NCBI RefSeq assembly: GCF_000355905.1
Contig: NZ_APLF01000008.1
Location: 1 to 64,000, forward strand
Origin: Psychroflexus gondwanensis ACAM 44
GTDB taxonomy: Bacteria > Bacteroidota > Bacteroidia > Flavobacteriales > Flavobacteriaceae
Reading direction: 5' to 3'
Length of the DNA: 64,000 nt
Of the stretch, positions 16,881 through 25,640 are shown one piece after another. The position numbers were made by a program, and so were the translations under genes. The notes beneath the pieces were generated by a model, which saw only the letters and a program-made list of their open reading frames with translations, did not search any database and was not told the DNA's origin. The number at the start of each line of letters is the position of its first letter. Within the stretch, counting starts at the first letter, position 1.

Positions 16881-16911
16881 TGACAACTAGAATTGTCATA
16901 CATTGCTTAGT

Positions 16912-16945
16912 ACTCCTGATGCCAGAATGGTTATCAGGTTTTTTA
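16912..16945 (+). terminator. Riboswitch expression-platform terminator
   Basis: CCTGAT-GCCA and TGGT-T-ATCAGG pair into a stem of about 10 bp with one bulge. Six T follow (16939-16944), about 50 bases before the receptor start. A second 7-bp hairpin (ATGACAA/TTGTCAT) lies between the aptamer and this terminator and could be part of the switching structure. Confidence 0.7.
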
Positions 16946-16994
16946 ATGTCCAATTTTGAATAATTGCCCCTTTTATTCGTAAATCATTTTACGA

Positions 16995-19370
16995 ATGAAA
17001 ACCAAATTATTTCTACTATGTTCGATCCTTTGGGGTTGGCAATCCTTCTCACAAAACTACACTGTAGAAGGACAAGTTACTGAAAACGGCAAACCGCTAA
17101 AAGATGTAAGTGTGTATGCTAAATCTACAAACTACGGCACCGTTACCGATGAGAATGGTGATTACCAACTAATTTTAGAAAAAGGCAACTACACCTTAGT
17201 ATTTGCCAATGGAAATCGCCGAGAAGTTAGGCTGAAGTTGATGTCTAACCAAACCTTGGATGTGGATATGGCCAAAGCCGAGGAATCTCTTGATGAGGTT
17301 TTAGTACAAGCCTTTAGAGTAGACGCAGACTCGCCCATCACTCACTCCAATTTTACTAAAAAAGATATTGAGAGCAGAAATCTAGGGCAGGATATCCCGG
17401 TCTTACTTAATGTGCTTCCTTCTGTAGTTTCCACTACCGATGCAGGTAATGGTATAGGCTATACGTCTATAAGAGTGAGGGGAAGTGATGCGTCTAGGGT
17501 AAATGTGACCTTAAACGGGATTCCTTTTAACGACCAGGAAAGTCAAGGTTCCTTTTGGGTCAACTTACCAGATTTTGCTTCCTCTACAGAAAATATTCAA
17601 TTGCAGAGAGGTGTAGGAACCTCCACCAACGGTTCTGGAGCATTTGGGGCCAGTCTTAATATCCTTACGGAAGCAAAGGATGACGAAGCAAGTGCAGAGA
17701 TTAGTAATTCTGTTGGATCGTTCAATACCAGAAGACATACGATTGAATTTGGAACGGGACTTTTGGAAGACAAGTTTACATTCTCTGGCCGACTATCTCA
17801 AATTAAATCAGATGGTTATGTAGACAGAGCTTCCTCCGATCTAAAGTCCTACTTTTTGCAAGGGACTTTCCAAGATGGAGGGACCTATATCAAGGCTCTT
17901 GCCTTTGGAGGTAATAATATTACCTACCAAGCTTGGTATGGTATAGACAGAGAAACCTTGGAAACCGATAGAACTTTCAATCCTTCAGGGATGTATACTG
18001 ATGAGAATGGAGATAGGCAGTTTTACGATAACGAAGTGGATAATTATAAGCAAGACCACTACCAATTACACTGGAATCAAAAATTAAATCAAAATTGGAC
18101 TAGTAACCTTAGTTTAAACTATACCTATGGTCGTGGTTATTTTGAACAGTACGAGGAAGATGCAGATTTAGCCTTTCATGAAATTGGACCAGTTCAAATA
18201 GGTGGGGAAACCGTAGAAAATTCAGATTTGATTCGCAGACGTTGGTTGGATAACGATTATTATGTGGTAAACGGCACGATAAATTATACAGATAACCAAC
18301 TTGATTTTACATCTGGATTATTTTATAGCCATTATACCAATGATCATTTTGGGGAAGTGATTTGGTCTAGGTTCGCTGGGAATTCAGAAATCCGAGACAA
18401 TTATTATTTCGGAACTGGAACCAAGCAAGAATTTACAGCCTTTACAAAGGCCACATGGAGGCTGGATGATCAATTGAGTTTTTTTGGTGATCTACAAGGA
18501 AGGTTTGTGAACTATACCACTAGGGGTTTGACATCGGATAAGGTTAATCTTTTGGTGGATGAAAACTTTAATTTTTTCAACCCCAAAGCAGGAGCTACCT
18601 TTCAAGTTAATAAAGATCAACAACTCTATGCTTCTTATGGTAAAGCCCAAAGAGAACCGAGACGTAGAGATTTTGAAAACGGTATCACCAATCCAGAGAT
18701 CCTTGACGATTTTGAATTGGGTTGGAGACTCGATTTAGGAAAGTCTTCGGTCAATACTAATTTATACTATATGTATTACAAAGACCAAATGGTTTTGACT
18801 GGTGCGTTGGATGATGTGGGTGCTCCTATAAGGGAGACTAGTGGCGAAAGTTACCGGTTAGGCTTAGAAATTGATGCTGATATAAAAGTGTCGAGATTAT
18901 TTTCTCTTAGGCCTAATTTGACCTTGAGCCGGAATAAAAACATCGATTTTAGAGCAAATTTAGGTGGTGAAATTCAAAACCTTGGTGAAACCAATATTTC
19001 CTATTCTCCAGAAATTATAGGAGCTAATCAGTTGATATTTCACCCTAGTGAGGTCTTTCAAGTAAGCTTAATTTCTAAATATGTTGGAGAACAGTATATG
19101 GGTAATATCGATAGTGAAGTCTCACGGCTAGATAGTTTTTTCACCAACGATTTGAACATTGTTTACGAGTGGGAAAATGCTCCCTTATTTAAGTCGGTAG
19201 TGTTTACGGGCTTAGTCAATAATATTTTTGATATTAAATACGAATCAAATGGTTATTTCTTCTTTGGTAATTTTCAAAACGATGCTGGTCAAACAGAGAC
19301 TTTTGAAGGTGCAGGTTATTATCCCCAAGCAGGCATTAATTTTTTAGCAGGCGTCACTCTTAAATTTTAA
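16995..19370 (+). CDS. TonB-dependent receptor, thiamine-regulated
   Basis: The 791-residue outer-membrane receptor has a signal peptide ending FSQ and a CarboxypepD_reg-like beta-sandwich (VEGQVTENGKPLKDVSVYA, about residues 24-90). A plug domain (about 110-225) includes TSIRVRGSDASRVNVTLNG and QLQRGVGTSTNGSGAFGAS. A 22-strand-type barrel ends in the aromatic LAGVTLKF. The TPP riboswitch immediately upstream predicts that it imports thiamine or a thiamine derivative, driven by the ExbB/ExbD/TonB motor. It is the only gene of its transcription unit, followed by a long repeat tract. Confidence 0.9.
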   Translation: MKTKLFLLCSILWGWQSFSQNYTVEGQVTENGKPLKDVSVYAKSTNYGTVTDENGDYQLILEKGNYTLVFANGNRREVRLKLMSNQTLDVDMAKAEESLDEVLVQAFRVDADSPITHSNFTKKDIESRNLGQDIPVLLNVLPSVVSTTDAGNGIGYTSIRVRGSDASRVNVTLNGIPFNDQESQGSFWVNLPDFASSTENIQLQRGVGTSTNGSGAFGASLNILTEAKDDEASAEISNSVGSFNTRRHTIEFGTGLLEDKFTFSGRLSQIKSDGYVDRASSDLKSYFLQGTFQDGGTYIKALAFGGNNITYQAWYGIDRETLETDRTFNPSGMYTDENGDRQFYDNEVDNYKQDHYQLHWNQKLNQNWTSNLSLNYTYGRGYFEQYEEDADLAFHEIGPVQIGGETVENSDLIRRRWLDNDYYVVNGTINYTDNQLDFTSGLFYSHYTNDHFGEVIWSRFAGNSEIRDNYYFGTGTKQEFTAFTKATWRLDDQLSFFGDLQGRFVNYTTRGLTSDKVNLLVDENFNFFNPKAGATFQVNKDQQLYASYGKAQREPRRRDFENGITNPEILDDFELGWRLDLGKSSVNTNLYYMYYKDQMVLTGALDDVGAPIRETSGESYRLGLEIDADIKVSRLFSLRPNLTLSRNKNIDFRANLGGEIQNLGETNISYSPEIIGANQLIFHPSEVFQVSLISKYVGEQYMGNIDSEVSRLDSFFTNDLNIVYEWENAPLFKSVVFTGLVNNIFDIKYESNGYFFFGNFQNDAGQTETFEGAGYYPQAGINFLAGVTLKF

Positions 19371-19383
19371 TCTATTGAACAGT

Positions 19384-20440
19384 AGGCGGGGAGGGGTGGT
19401 AGAGAAAAAAGACTGTTGAGGTGATTTAGAAAAAAGAGAATAGAGCAAAGAGAGGGAAGAAAAAAGACTGTTGAGGTGATTTAGAAAAAAGAGAATAGAG
19501 CAAAGAGGGGGAAGAAAAAAGACTGTTGAGGTGATTTAGAAAAAAGAGAATAGAGCAAAGAGAGGGAAGAAAAAAGACTGTTGAGGTGATTTAGAAAATA
19601 GAGAATAGAGCAAAGAGAGGGAAGAAAAAAGACTGTTGAGGTAATTTAGAAAAAAGAGAATAGAGCAAAGAGAGGGAAGAAAAAAGACTGTTGAGGTGAT
19701 TTAGAAAAAAGAGAATAGAGCAAAGAGAGGGAAGAAAAAAGAGTGTTGAGGTAATTTAGAAAAAAGAGAATAGAGCAAAGAGAAAAAAGACTGGAGAGTA
19801 GAGGTAGACAAAAGAGAATAGAGCAAAGAGAGGAAAGAAAAAAGAGAAAAGAACACAGGATAATGAATATTGAATACAGAACAGGGAATAATGAATGTTG
19901 AATAATGAATATTGAATACTGAACACAGAATAATGAATATTGAATAATGATTGCTGAATAATGAATATAGAATACTGAACACAGAATACTGATCACAGAA
20001 TAATGAATATTGAATAAAGAACAGGGAATAAGGATTGCTGAATACAGAATAATGTACGTCTCTTGTATATGTTGACCATTAAAAGAGCGGAAAACTATGA
20101 AAGCAAATGCACGGAATATTGGCAAGCAAGCTAAATACTCACAAGAATTCAAAAGTATATTGTCACTGAATTTGAGAAAGGAGACTGGGTAGTAGGTAGA
20201 GAAAAGAGAATAGAGAAAGGAGACTGGGTAGTAGGTAGAGAAAAGAGAATAGAGAAAAAAGACTGGAGAGTAGAGGTTGAAAAAAGAGAATAGAGAATAG
20301 AGAAAAGAGAAATAAGACTAGAGATGTAGAGAAAAGACAAAAGAGAATAGAGAAAAAAGAACAAAGATTGTGGAGGAGAGTTAGAGAAAAGACAAAAGAG
20401 AAAAAAGACTGAGTAATCTAGGTTGAAAAAAAAAGGGAAA
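19384..20440 (+). repeat. Purine-rich low-complexity tract 1
   Basis: About 1.05 kb of mostly A/G sequence on the plus strand between convergent genes. It consists of a 55-bp tandem array (separate entry) and a stretch of short units built on AATATTGAATA and GAATACTGAACACAGAA (about 19857-20052). About 105 non-repetitive bases follow (about 20053-20160), then further GAGAAAGGAGACTGGGTAG-type and GAAAAAAGACTG units. The apparent minus-strand open frames here (Leu/Phe/Ser/Tyr/Ile-only proteins) are artefacts of the composition. The words AGAGAATAGAG and GAAAAAAGA also occur in tracts 2 and 3. Confidence 0.9.
19411..19795 (+). repeat. 55-bp tandem array, seven copies
   Basis: Units begin GACTGTTGAGGTGATTTAG and continue with GAATAGAGCAAAGAGAGGGA. 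Starts fall at 19411, 19466, 19521, 19576, 19631, 19686 and 19741, exactly 55 bases apart. Copies differ by one to a few bases; the last starts GAGTG and loses its right end. There are no unique spacers, so this is not a CRISPR. Confidence 0.93.
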
Positions 20441-20497
20441 GAGGCTAGTCATTATTTTTGAGATAGCCTCCTTAGTCTTTACGTTTAGCTCTTTAAA

Positions 20498-21490
20498 TTA
20501 CTTTATAAAGGTCGCGGATCTTAAGATGGCTTCAATTTCGAACATTTGATTTCTTTTTGAAGAGGACGGTTTAAATACAAAGCCTTCTAAGATCACATAT
20601 CTGTCATTCTTGTCATCTCGAATAGCATAAGTTAAAAATGGACCTGCCATAAAAAAGCCTTTTACTTCCCAAGTTCCTTTGATTTCATAAGCAAATTTTC
20701 CATCGATTTCAGTTTCAAATAAATAAGGAGCATAGGCTTCTTCGGTAATCATATGCGTATCTTCATTGGGGCCGGGTATATTTTTCCCAACAGAATCCCT
20801 CATCTTAATCACATTAGCAATAACGTCTCCATTTCTATCAATAGTAGATTTTGGAACTTCATAAGCTAATAACTCCATACTGCCATTTTTGATGTCCTTC
20901 CGCATCCAGAAAAAGTTATCCTCCTGTTTTGCATATCTATAAGCTGATGGGAATAACATGGAAACTCCCAAGGATTTTATCAAGACATCCACTTTTTTTG
21001 GTGCTTTGCTCATACGTCTCCTTTTTTCTTTTAGTTCCGTATCATGTAATTTCTTCAAGAAAAAGTCTTTGTTTTGCTTTAATTCTTCTATTATAGCTTG
21101 TTGATTTGGACCAGTTATAGCTATACCAAGTTGAGGCTTTGCAAAAGAGTCTAATAAAAATTGATGTCCTGCTTTTTTAGATTTTTCAATCTTTAAGAAG
21201 GTTCTATTTTTTCTTGCAAAATCACTAAAAGCCGTTGGAGGGATTTGGCGTAAGGCATATTTTGGTTCTTGTTGAGGGAGGCCATCCACATCTGCTGCAA
21301 AAATCTCTCTAATCTGTTCTCCAATGGAGTCTTGCCAATCTTCATTGGTAATAATAACCGAAAGTTGATTGAGGTTTCCAGAAGATTCTGCTTTGTAAGC
21401 AGATGTATTGGTATCATTACAAGAACTAATGACTAAGATGGAGAGGGCGACTAGGCTATAGCTTATAGTCTTGGGTAAAGTATATTGCAT
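20498..21490 (-). CDS. DUF4837 family lipoprotein
   Basis: The 330-residue protein has a type II signal peptide with lipobox LVISSC (Cys 24). It should be anchored in a membrane facing the periplasm. The rest matches the Bacteroidota family DUF4837: NEDWQDSIGEQIREIF near residue 54, a basic KEKRRRMSKAPKK region, and a C-terminal block including GFFMAGPFLTYAIRDD. The family has no established function. It stands alone, converging on tract 1. Confidence 0.8.
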   Translation of the reverse strand: MQYTLPKTISYSLVALSILVISSCNDTNTSAYKAESSGNLNQLSVIITNEDWQDSIGEQIREIFAADVDGLPQQEPKYALRQIPPTAFSDFARKNRTFLKIEKSKKAGHQFLLDSFAKPQLGIAITGPNQQAIIEELKQNKDFFLKKLHDTELKEKRRRMSKAPKKVDVLIKSLGVSMLFPSAYRYAKQEDNFFWMRKDIKNGSMELLAYEVPKSTIDRNGDVIANVIKMRDSVGKNIPGPNEDTHMITEEAYAPYLFETEIDGKFAYEIKGTWEVKGFFMAGPFLTYAIRDDKNDRYVILEGFVFKPSSSKRNQMFEIEAILRSATFIK

Positions 21491-21562
21491 TTCGAAGTTG
21501 TTTTGAATTTAAAAGATGTAGCTAATATCGTTCCAAAACACAATTTACAATACTAAACTTGA

Positions 21563-22090
21563 TTAACCAGCTAGATTATTCATTAGTTTGAATCTATGTT
21601 CTTCTATAAATCTATTCAATCTTTGATTCCAGAATGGCACATTTTTATAAAAGTCAACACAATCTTCAAGCGTCTCTTGCTTTAATAATTGAGGCATTAT
21701 GAAGTCTTCAAAGTCGCGTTGTATCAATTCTAAAAATTCCTTTACATTATCTCCGTTTTTGATACAATACCCAATGCTGTTTTTATATTTATGAAATTGA
21801 ATGCTCTCTGGCAAATAACAATCCTGAGATACGCATACAGCGAGTTCGGTGATTTCAGGTCTTTTTTTAGATTTTTTATGGATAGGAGGAATCATCAAAC
21901 CTAAGTTAATCCTAAAATCAATCTTATCATCGGTGGACCACCAATAGTTTTGAAGTGTTAAAACCAATGAAAATTCTTCAGTAGATTTCCACCATATATC
22001 ACCTTCGTTATTAAAACCTGCATCTCTTAAAAGAGGAGTCAAGATTTCAGAATTCATTTTTTGTAAAATTTCAATTGCTTTCATAACCAA
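21563..22090 (-). CDS. DUF4304-like protein
   Basis: The 175-residue soluble protein begins ILQKMNSEILTPLLRDAGF and has paired strands LVLTLQNYWWS and FRINLGLMIP, an arrangement like DUF4304 proteins. There is no signal peptide or recognised catalytic motif. It is divergent from the decayed outer-membrane protein gene. Two palindromes in the shared upstream region (22135-22175) begin 45 bases from its start, so it may be regulated through them. The family assignment is moderate; the function is unknown. Confidence 0.55.
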   Translation of the reverse strand: MVMKAIEILQKMNSEILTPLLRDAGFNNEGDIWWKSTEEFSLVLTLQNYWWSTDDKIDFRINLGLMIPPIHKKSKKRPEITELAVCVSQDCYLPESIQFHKYKNSIGYCIKNGDNVKEFLELIQRDFEDFIMPQLLKQETLEDCVDFYKNVPFWNQRLNRFIEEHRFKLMNNLAG

Positions 22091-22134
22091 GGGTATTTGT
22101 CTATTCCAAAAATACGAGAGACTTTTGACTTTGC

Positions 22135-22175
22135 TTTACGGTTCAACCGTAAACATGTTACGGGAAAACCGTAAA
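22135..22175. promoter_or_regulatory. Tandem palindromic operator (TTACGG-N5-CCGTAA, two copies)
   Basis: The first palindrome is TTTACGG-TTCAA-CCGTAAA (22135-22153) and the second TTACGG-GAAAA-CCGTAA (22158-22174). Their centres are 22 bp apart, about two helical turns, so two dimers would bind the same face. They lie between divergent genes, as expected for a repressor or activator site. No regulator gene is adjacent. Confidence 0.5.
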
Positions 22176-22306
22176 TTTTTAAATTGATATTCTTTTTGAG
22201 TTTTTACAGCAAATGATGGGCTTAGATACTACTCTAACAGTATTATTCGATATTTTAAGAAGAATAATATTTTGAATATATATACTTTTGCTTCTTAAAT
22301 AATACT

Positions 22307-22918
22307 ATAAAACGTTACTTTTTATGCGTATTAGTTATTTTTTCGGTGACACATTTGAAAGCTCAAGACAAATTAGTTCCGTTCTCCTATGGGCTTAAAT
22401 TTGGGGTTTCTGTTTCAGAAGTTCAAGGTGCTGAGGAACTTAACTCTCTCAGGGCTTCAATATTAGCGGGTGTGCAGGCGGAATATAAATTTAATAAAAA
22501 AATTAGTATTCAACCTGAGTTGATCTATACCAGGCAAGGCAGTGTAAATAGAGGTAACTCCAATGGAACTCAAATTGATAATACGTTAAGATTAGATTAT
22601 CTAAATTTGCCGATTTTATTTAAATACTAAGTAGCGGAAGGCTTAGCACTGGAATTGGGGCCTGGAACGAGTTATCTCATCAATGCTCAATATAAAACTA
22701 TCGTAGGGCCTGAATCTTCTATTTTAGAAATTTCAAAACAGTTTAAGGATATAGACTACAGAGCTAATATTGGGGTCAATTATAAAACGGAATGGGGCTT
22801 TACTATTGGATTCAGATATGAAAGAAGGTTTATTGATATCAACAATGGAAGTAACTTGGAAACAGGTCAACTTTATAACACTTTGTTACAACTCAGTTTT
22901 GGATACTTTTTTAAATAA
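22307..22918 (+). pseudogene. Outer-membrane beta-barrel protein (PorT-like) with lost start and internal stop
   Basis: The reading frame encodes a signal peptide (KRYFLCVLVIFSVTHLKAQ) whose expected ATG is ATA at 22307. A typical eight-strand barrel follows (PFSYGLKFGVSVSE, QPELIYTRQGS, LDYLNLPILFKY). A TAA at 22628-22630 interrupts it directly after LFKY. The same frame resumes with VAEGLALELGPGTSYL and ends with FGYFFK, the usual C-terminal aromatic. One base change at each point would restore about 200 residues. A GTG or ATG further in could still give a truncated product, but without a complete barrel. Confidence 0.8.
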
Positions 22919-22947
22919 TACTAAATACTCAAGAGTCTAAAAAACAG

Positions 22948-22955
22948 TACCTTTG
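22948..22955 (+). promoter_or_regulatory. -7 element of the pseudouridine synthase gene
   Basis: TACCTTTG matches TAnnTTTG and ends 14 bases before the ATG at 22970. No -33 TTG at the right spacing. Confidence 0.4.
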
Positions 22956-22969
22956 CAAAAAATTTGAAA

Positions 22970-23788
22970 ATGAAAGATCCTAAAAAAAATAAAACCAATC
23001 CAAAGTCTTCTCCAAAGGCCAAATTCAGTAAGAAAGAAGTTGCGCAGTCCAAAGTAGATAAGCAAGTTAAGAATCCAAGTGCAGGCATGCGTCTTAATAA
23101 ATACATTTCCAACTCGGGAGTTTGCTCTCGTCGTGATGCCGATATCTATATAAAATCTGGTAACGTAACGGTAAATGGTGAGGTGGTTACAGAAATGGGA
23201 CACCATGTGAAGCTAGAGGATGAGGTCAAGTTCGACGGACGTAGAATCAATCCAGAGCCTAAAGCATACGTTTTGCTTAATAAACCTAAGAGTTTTTATG
23301 TAACGGGTAGTTACGAAAAAGGAAAGCTTACCGCTTTAGATTTAGTTCAAAATGCCTCTAAGTCTAAACTTGCACCAGTTGGTAAATTAGATACCAGTGC
23401 AATGGGACTTATCCTTTTTACAAACGACGGAACGCTGGCTAAAAAACTTTCTGGTCATAAAAACGGAGTTCGACAAATTTATCAAGTTGAATTAACAAAG
23501 CCCTTAAGAGAATCGGACTTGGAAGTAATTAAGGACGGTCCTTTTATCGAAGGTTCTAAAGTGACAATTGAAGAAGCGGCTTACGTCGACAATAGACCAA
23601 AGAATATTGTTGGCCTAGAACTTAGAAGCCAACGAGCTCATATTGTACAGAGGATTTTCAAAAAATTAGGTTACGAGATCGAAAAATTAGATCGCGTGAT
23701 TTATGCAAATCTAGATAAGAAAAATTTACCTAGAGGGCATTATCGTCACCTTACCAGACAAGAGGTCATCAATCTTGGAATGGTTTAA
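22970..23788 (+). CDS. RluB/RsuA-family rRNA pseudouridine synthase
   Basis: The 272-residue protein has a Lys/Ser-rich N-terminal extension (about 1-40), an S4 RNA-binding domain (MRLNKYISNSGVCSRRDADIY) and a pseudouridine synthase domain with the catalytic aspartate in VGKLDTSAMGLILFTND. It isomerises a specific uridine in large- or small-subunit rRNA. RluB-type is likelier than RsuA from the layout, but not certain. An upstream TTG at 22964 is in frame; the ATG is preferred. Confidence 0.88.
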   Translation: MKDPKKNKTNPKSSPKAKFSKKEVAQSKVDKQVKNPSAGMRLNKYISNSGVCSRRDADIYIKSGNVTVNGEVVTEMGHHVKLEDEVKFDGRRINPEPKAYVLLNKPKSFYVTGSYEKGKLTALDLVQNASKSKLAPVGKLDTSAMGLILFTNDGTLAKKLSGHKNGVRQIYQVELTKPLRESDLEVIKDGPFIEGSKVTIEEAAYVDNRPKNIVGLELRSQRAHIVQRIFKKLGYEIEKLDRVIYANLDKKNLPRGHYRHLTRQEVINLGMV

Positions 23789-23832
23789 AACATACTATTC
23801 TACAATTTGAGTCTTTACTTTAATATTTGGAA

Positions 23833-24009
23833 CTGTCTTGTCTTTTAGCATATTTAGCTCAAAATACGATAGCTTACAAAGCAATTTATAGTCGTCAAAT
23901 GGATGACATTGAATTTATGGAAAGGTAAAACGGTTCGGGTGTCTTATATGATATAAATAATAATATAAGCTTCGAAGGGCAATGGGAAAATGATAAACCT
24001 AATCGATAG
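23833..24009 (+). pseudogene. MORN-repeat protein fragment with an internal stop
   Basis: One frame reads a hydrophobic start (LSCLLAYLAQ), then YSRQMDDIEFMER, a TAA (23926-23928), and NGSGVLYDINNNISFEGQW followed by ENDKPNR and a stop. The NGxGVLYD...EGQW pattern is that of MORN repeats. There is no usable start codon and only one repeat, so it is a remnant. The rest of the 450 bases between the pseudouridine synthase and speA is AT-rich with nothing else recognised. Confidence 0.4.
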
Positions 24010-24239
24010 TAATTATATTTAAACAAATCAGGACCTTTAAATCTTAAAAAAGCATTATATTTTTAACAAATTATCACTTTTTTCTTAAGTTTAAATAAGC
24101 TTCATTTGTGTAACTTAAATATATATCCTTACTACTTGTTTTATGTGTATTTTTATTTCTTTTTCTTAATTAAGGTCGGTATCGATTTTCAAAACTATAT
24201 TTTTTTACCTAACTTTAAACCAATATTTAGCTATTATAA

Positions 24240-25640
24240 ATGAATACAAAGTACATTGACCTTATAAGTCAAACTTACGAATTTCCTCAAGACGAATTTC
24301 AACTTAAAGACGATCACCTAACATTCCACAACATCGACTTGATGGGATTGGTGGAACAATACGGGGCTCCTCTAAAATTCACCTACTTACCAAAAATTTC
24401 TGAAAATATTCACAGGGCTCAAAAGTGGTTTAAAGATGCCATTGAAAAGCACGATTATAAGGCGACTTACAATTATTGTTATTGTACCAAGAGCTCCCAT
24501 TTTAAGCATGTTCTAGATGAAGCACTCAAAAATGATATTCACATAGAAACGTCTTCAGCATTTGATATAGATATTGTCAATAGCCTTAAGGAACGGGGTA
24601 AGATCACTAAAGATACTTTTGTCATTTGCAATGGCTTCAAGAGAGATCAATATGTTACTAATATTGCTAATCTAATCAATAGTGGGCACCAAAACTGTAT
24701 CCCGGTGATCGATAACTATGAGGAAATCGACTTGTTAACCAAGGAGGTTGATAAAGATTTTAAAATCGGTATCCGAATTGCTTCAGAGGAAGAACCGAAG
24801 TTTGAGTTTTACACCTCAAGGTTAGGGATAGGCTATAAAAATATTATTCCGTTTTACGAAGATCAAATCAAAAATAATGATCAGATAGAATTGAAAATGC
24901 TTCATTTTTTTATCAACACAGGTATAAGAGATAATGCGTATTATTGGAACGAACTTCAGAAGTGTTTACGGGTATATACTCGCCTAAAGAAGGTATGTCC
25001 GAGTCTAGATAGTCTTAATATTGGTGGTGGTTTCCCTATAAAAAATTCACTGGCTTTTGAATATGATTACCAGTATATTATTGAAGAAGTCATCAGTCAA
25101 ATTAAATTGACCTGCGAAGAAGAAGAGGTTCCTGTTCCTCATATTTTTACTGAATTTGGAAGTTTTACGGTGGGTGAAAGTGGTGGTGCCATTTATGAAG
25201 TCTTGTACCAAAAACAACAAAATGATCGTGAAAAATGGAATATGATCAATTCTTCTTTTATCACAACTTTGCCAGATTCCTGGGCGATAAGTAAGCGTTT
25301 TATTATGCTAGCTTTAAACCGTTGGAACGATAGATACGAAAGGGTCTTGCTGGGAGGCTTAACCTGTGATAGTGATGATTATTACAATTCGGAACAACAC
25401 ATGAATGCCATTTATCTACCTAAATACGAAAAGGAAAATCCACTGTATATAGGCTTTTTCAATACAGGAGCCTACCAAGAAACCATAGGCGGTTTTGGCG
25501 GATTGCAGCACTGCTTAATCCCAAGCCCAAAACATGTTTTAATTCAAAAGAACGATGACGGAAGTCTATCAACAGAGCTATTTAGTGAACAACAAAAAAG
25601 TGAAGATTTACTCAAAATTTTAGGTTATCATGGCGTTTAA
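24240..25640 (+). CDS. speA: Arginine decarboxylase (PLP fold III type)
   Basis: The 466-residue enzyme converts arginine to agmatine. It is an alanine-racemase-fold decarboxylase with the PLP lysine in NYCYCTKSSHF (about 79-89), HIETSSAFDI, a GGGFP phosphate-binding loop near 262, and a C-terminal CDSDD motif with the active-site cysteine near 379. It lacks the large insertions of E. coli SpeA, as is usual in Flavobacteriaceae. It overlaps speB by 11 bases, a clear operon for the arginine-agmatine-putrescine route. Confidence 0.88.
   Translation: MNTKYIDLISQTYEFPQDEFQLKDDHLTFHNIDLMGLVEQYGAPLKFTYLPKISENIHRAQKWFKDAIEKHDYKATYNYCYCTKSSHFKHVLDEALKNDIHIETSSAFDIDIVNSLKERGKITKDTFVICNGFKRDQYVTNIANLINSGHQNCIPVIDNYEEIDLLTKEVDKDFKIGIRIASEEEPKFEFYTSRLGIGYKNIIPFYEDQIKNNDQIELKMLHFFINTGIRDNAYYWNELQKCLRVYTRLKKVCPSLDSLNIGGGFPIKNSLAFEYDYQYIIEEVISQIKLTCEEEEVPVPHIFTEFGSFTVGESGGAIYEVLYQKQQNDREKWNMINSSFITTLPDSWAISKRFIMLALNRWNDRYERVLLGGLTCDSDDYYNSEQHMNAIYLPKYEKENPLYIGFFNTGAYQETIGGFGGLQHCLIPSPKHVLIQKNDDGSLSTELFSEQQKSEDLLKILGYHGV

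Noticed and set aside
19411-19795. CRISPR array
   Set aside because: The 55-bp units are contiguous with no unique spacers, no palindromic repeat and no cas genes in the window.
19646-20364. Long minus-strand open frames made of Leu, Ser, Phe, Tyr and Ile
   Set aside because: They translate the complementary strand of purine-rich repeats. Composition alone keeps stops rare, and there is no initiation context or conserved domain.
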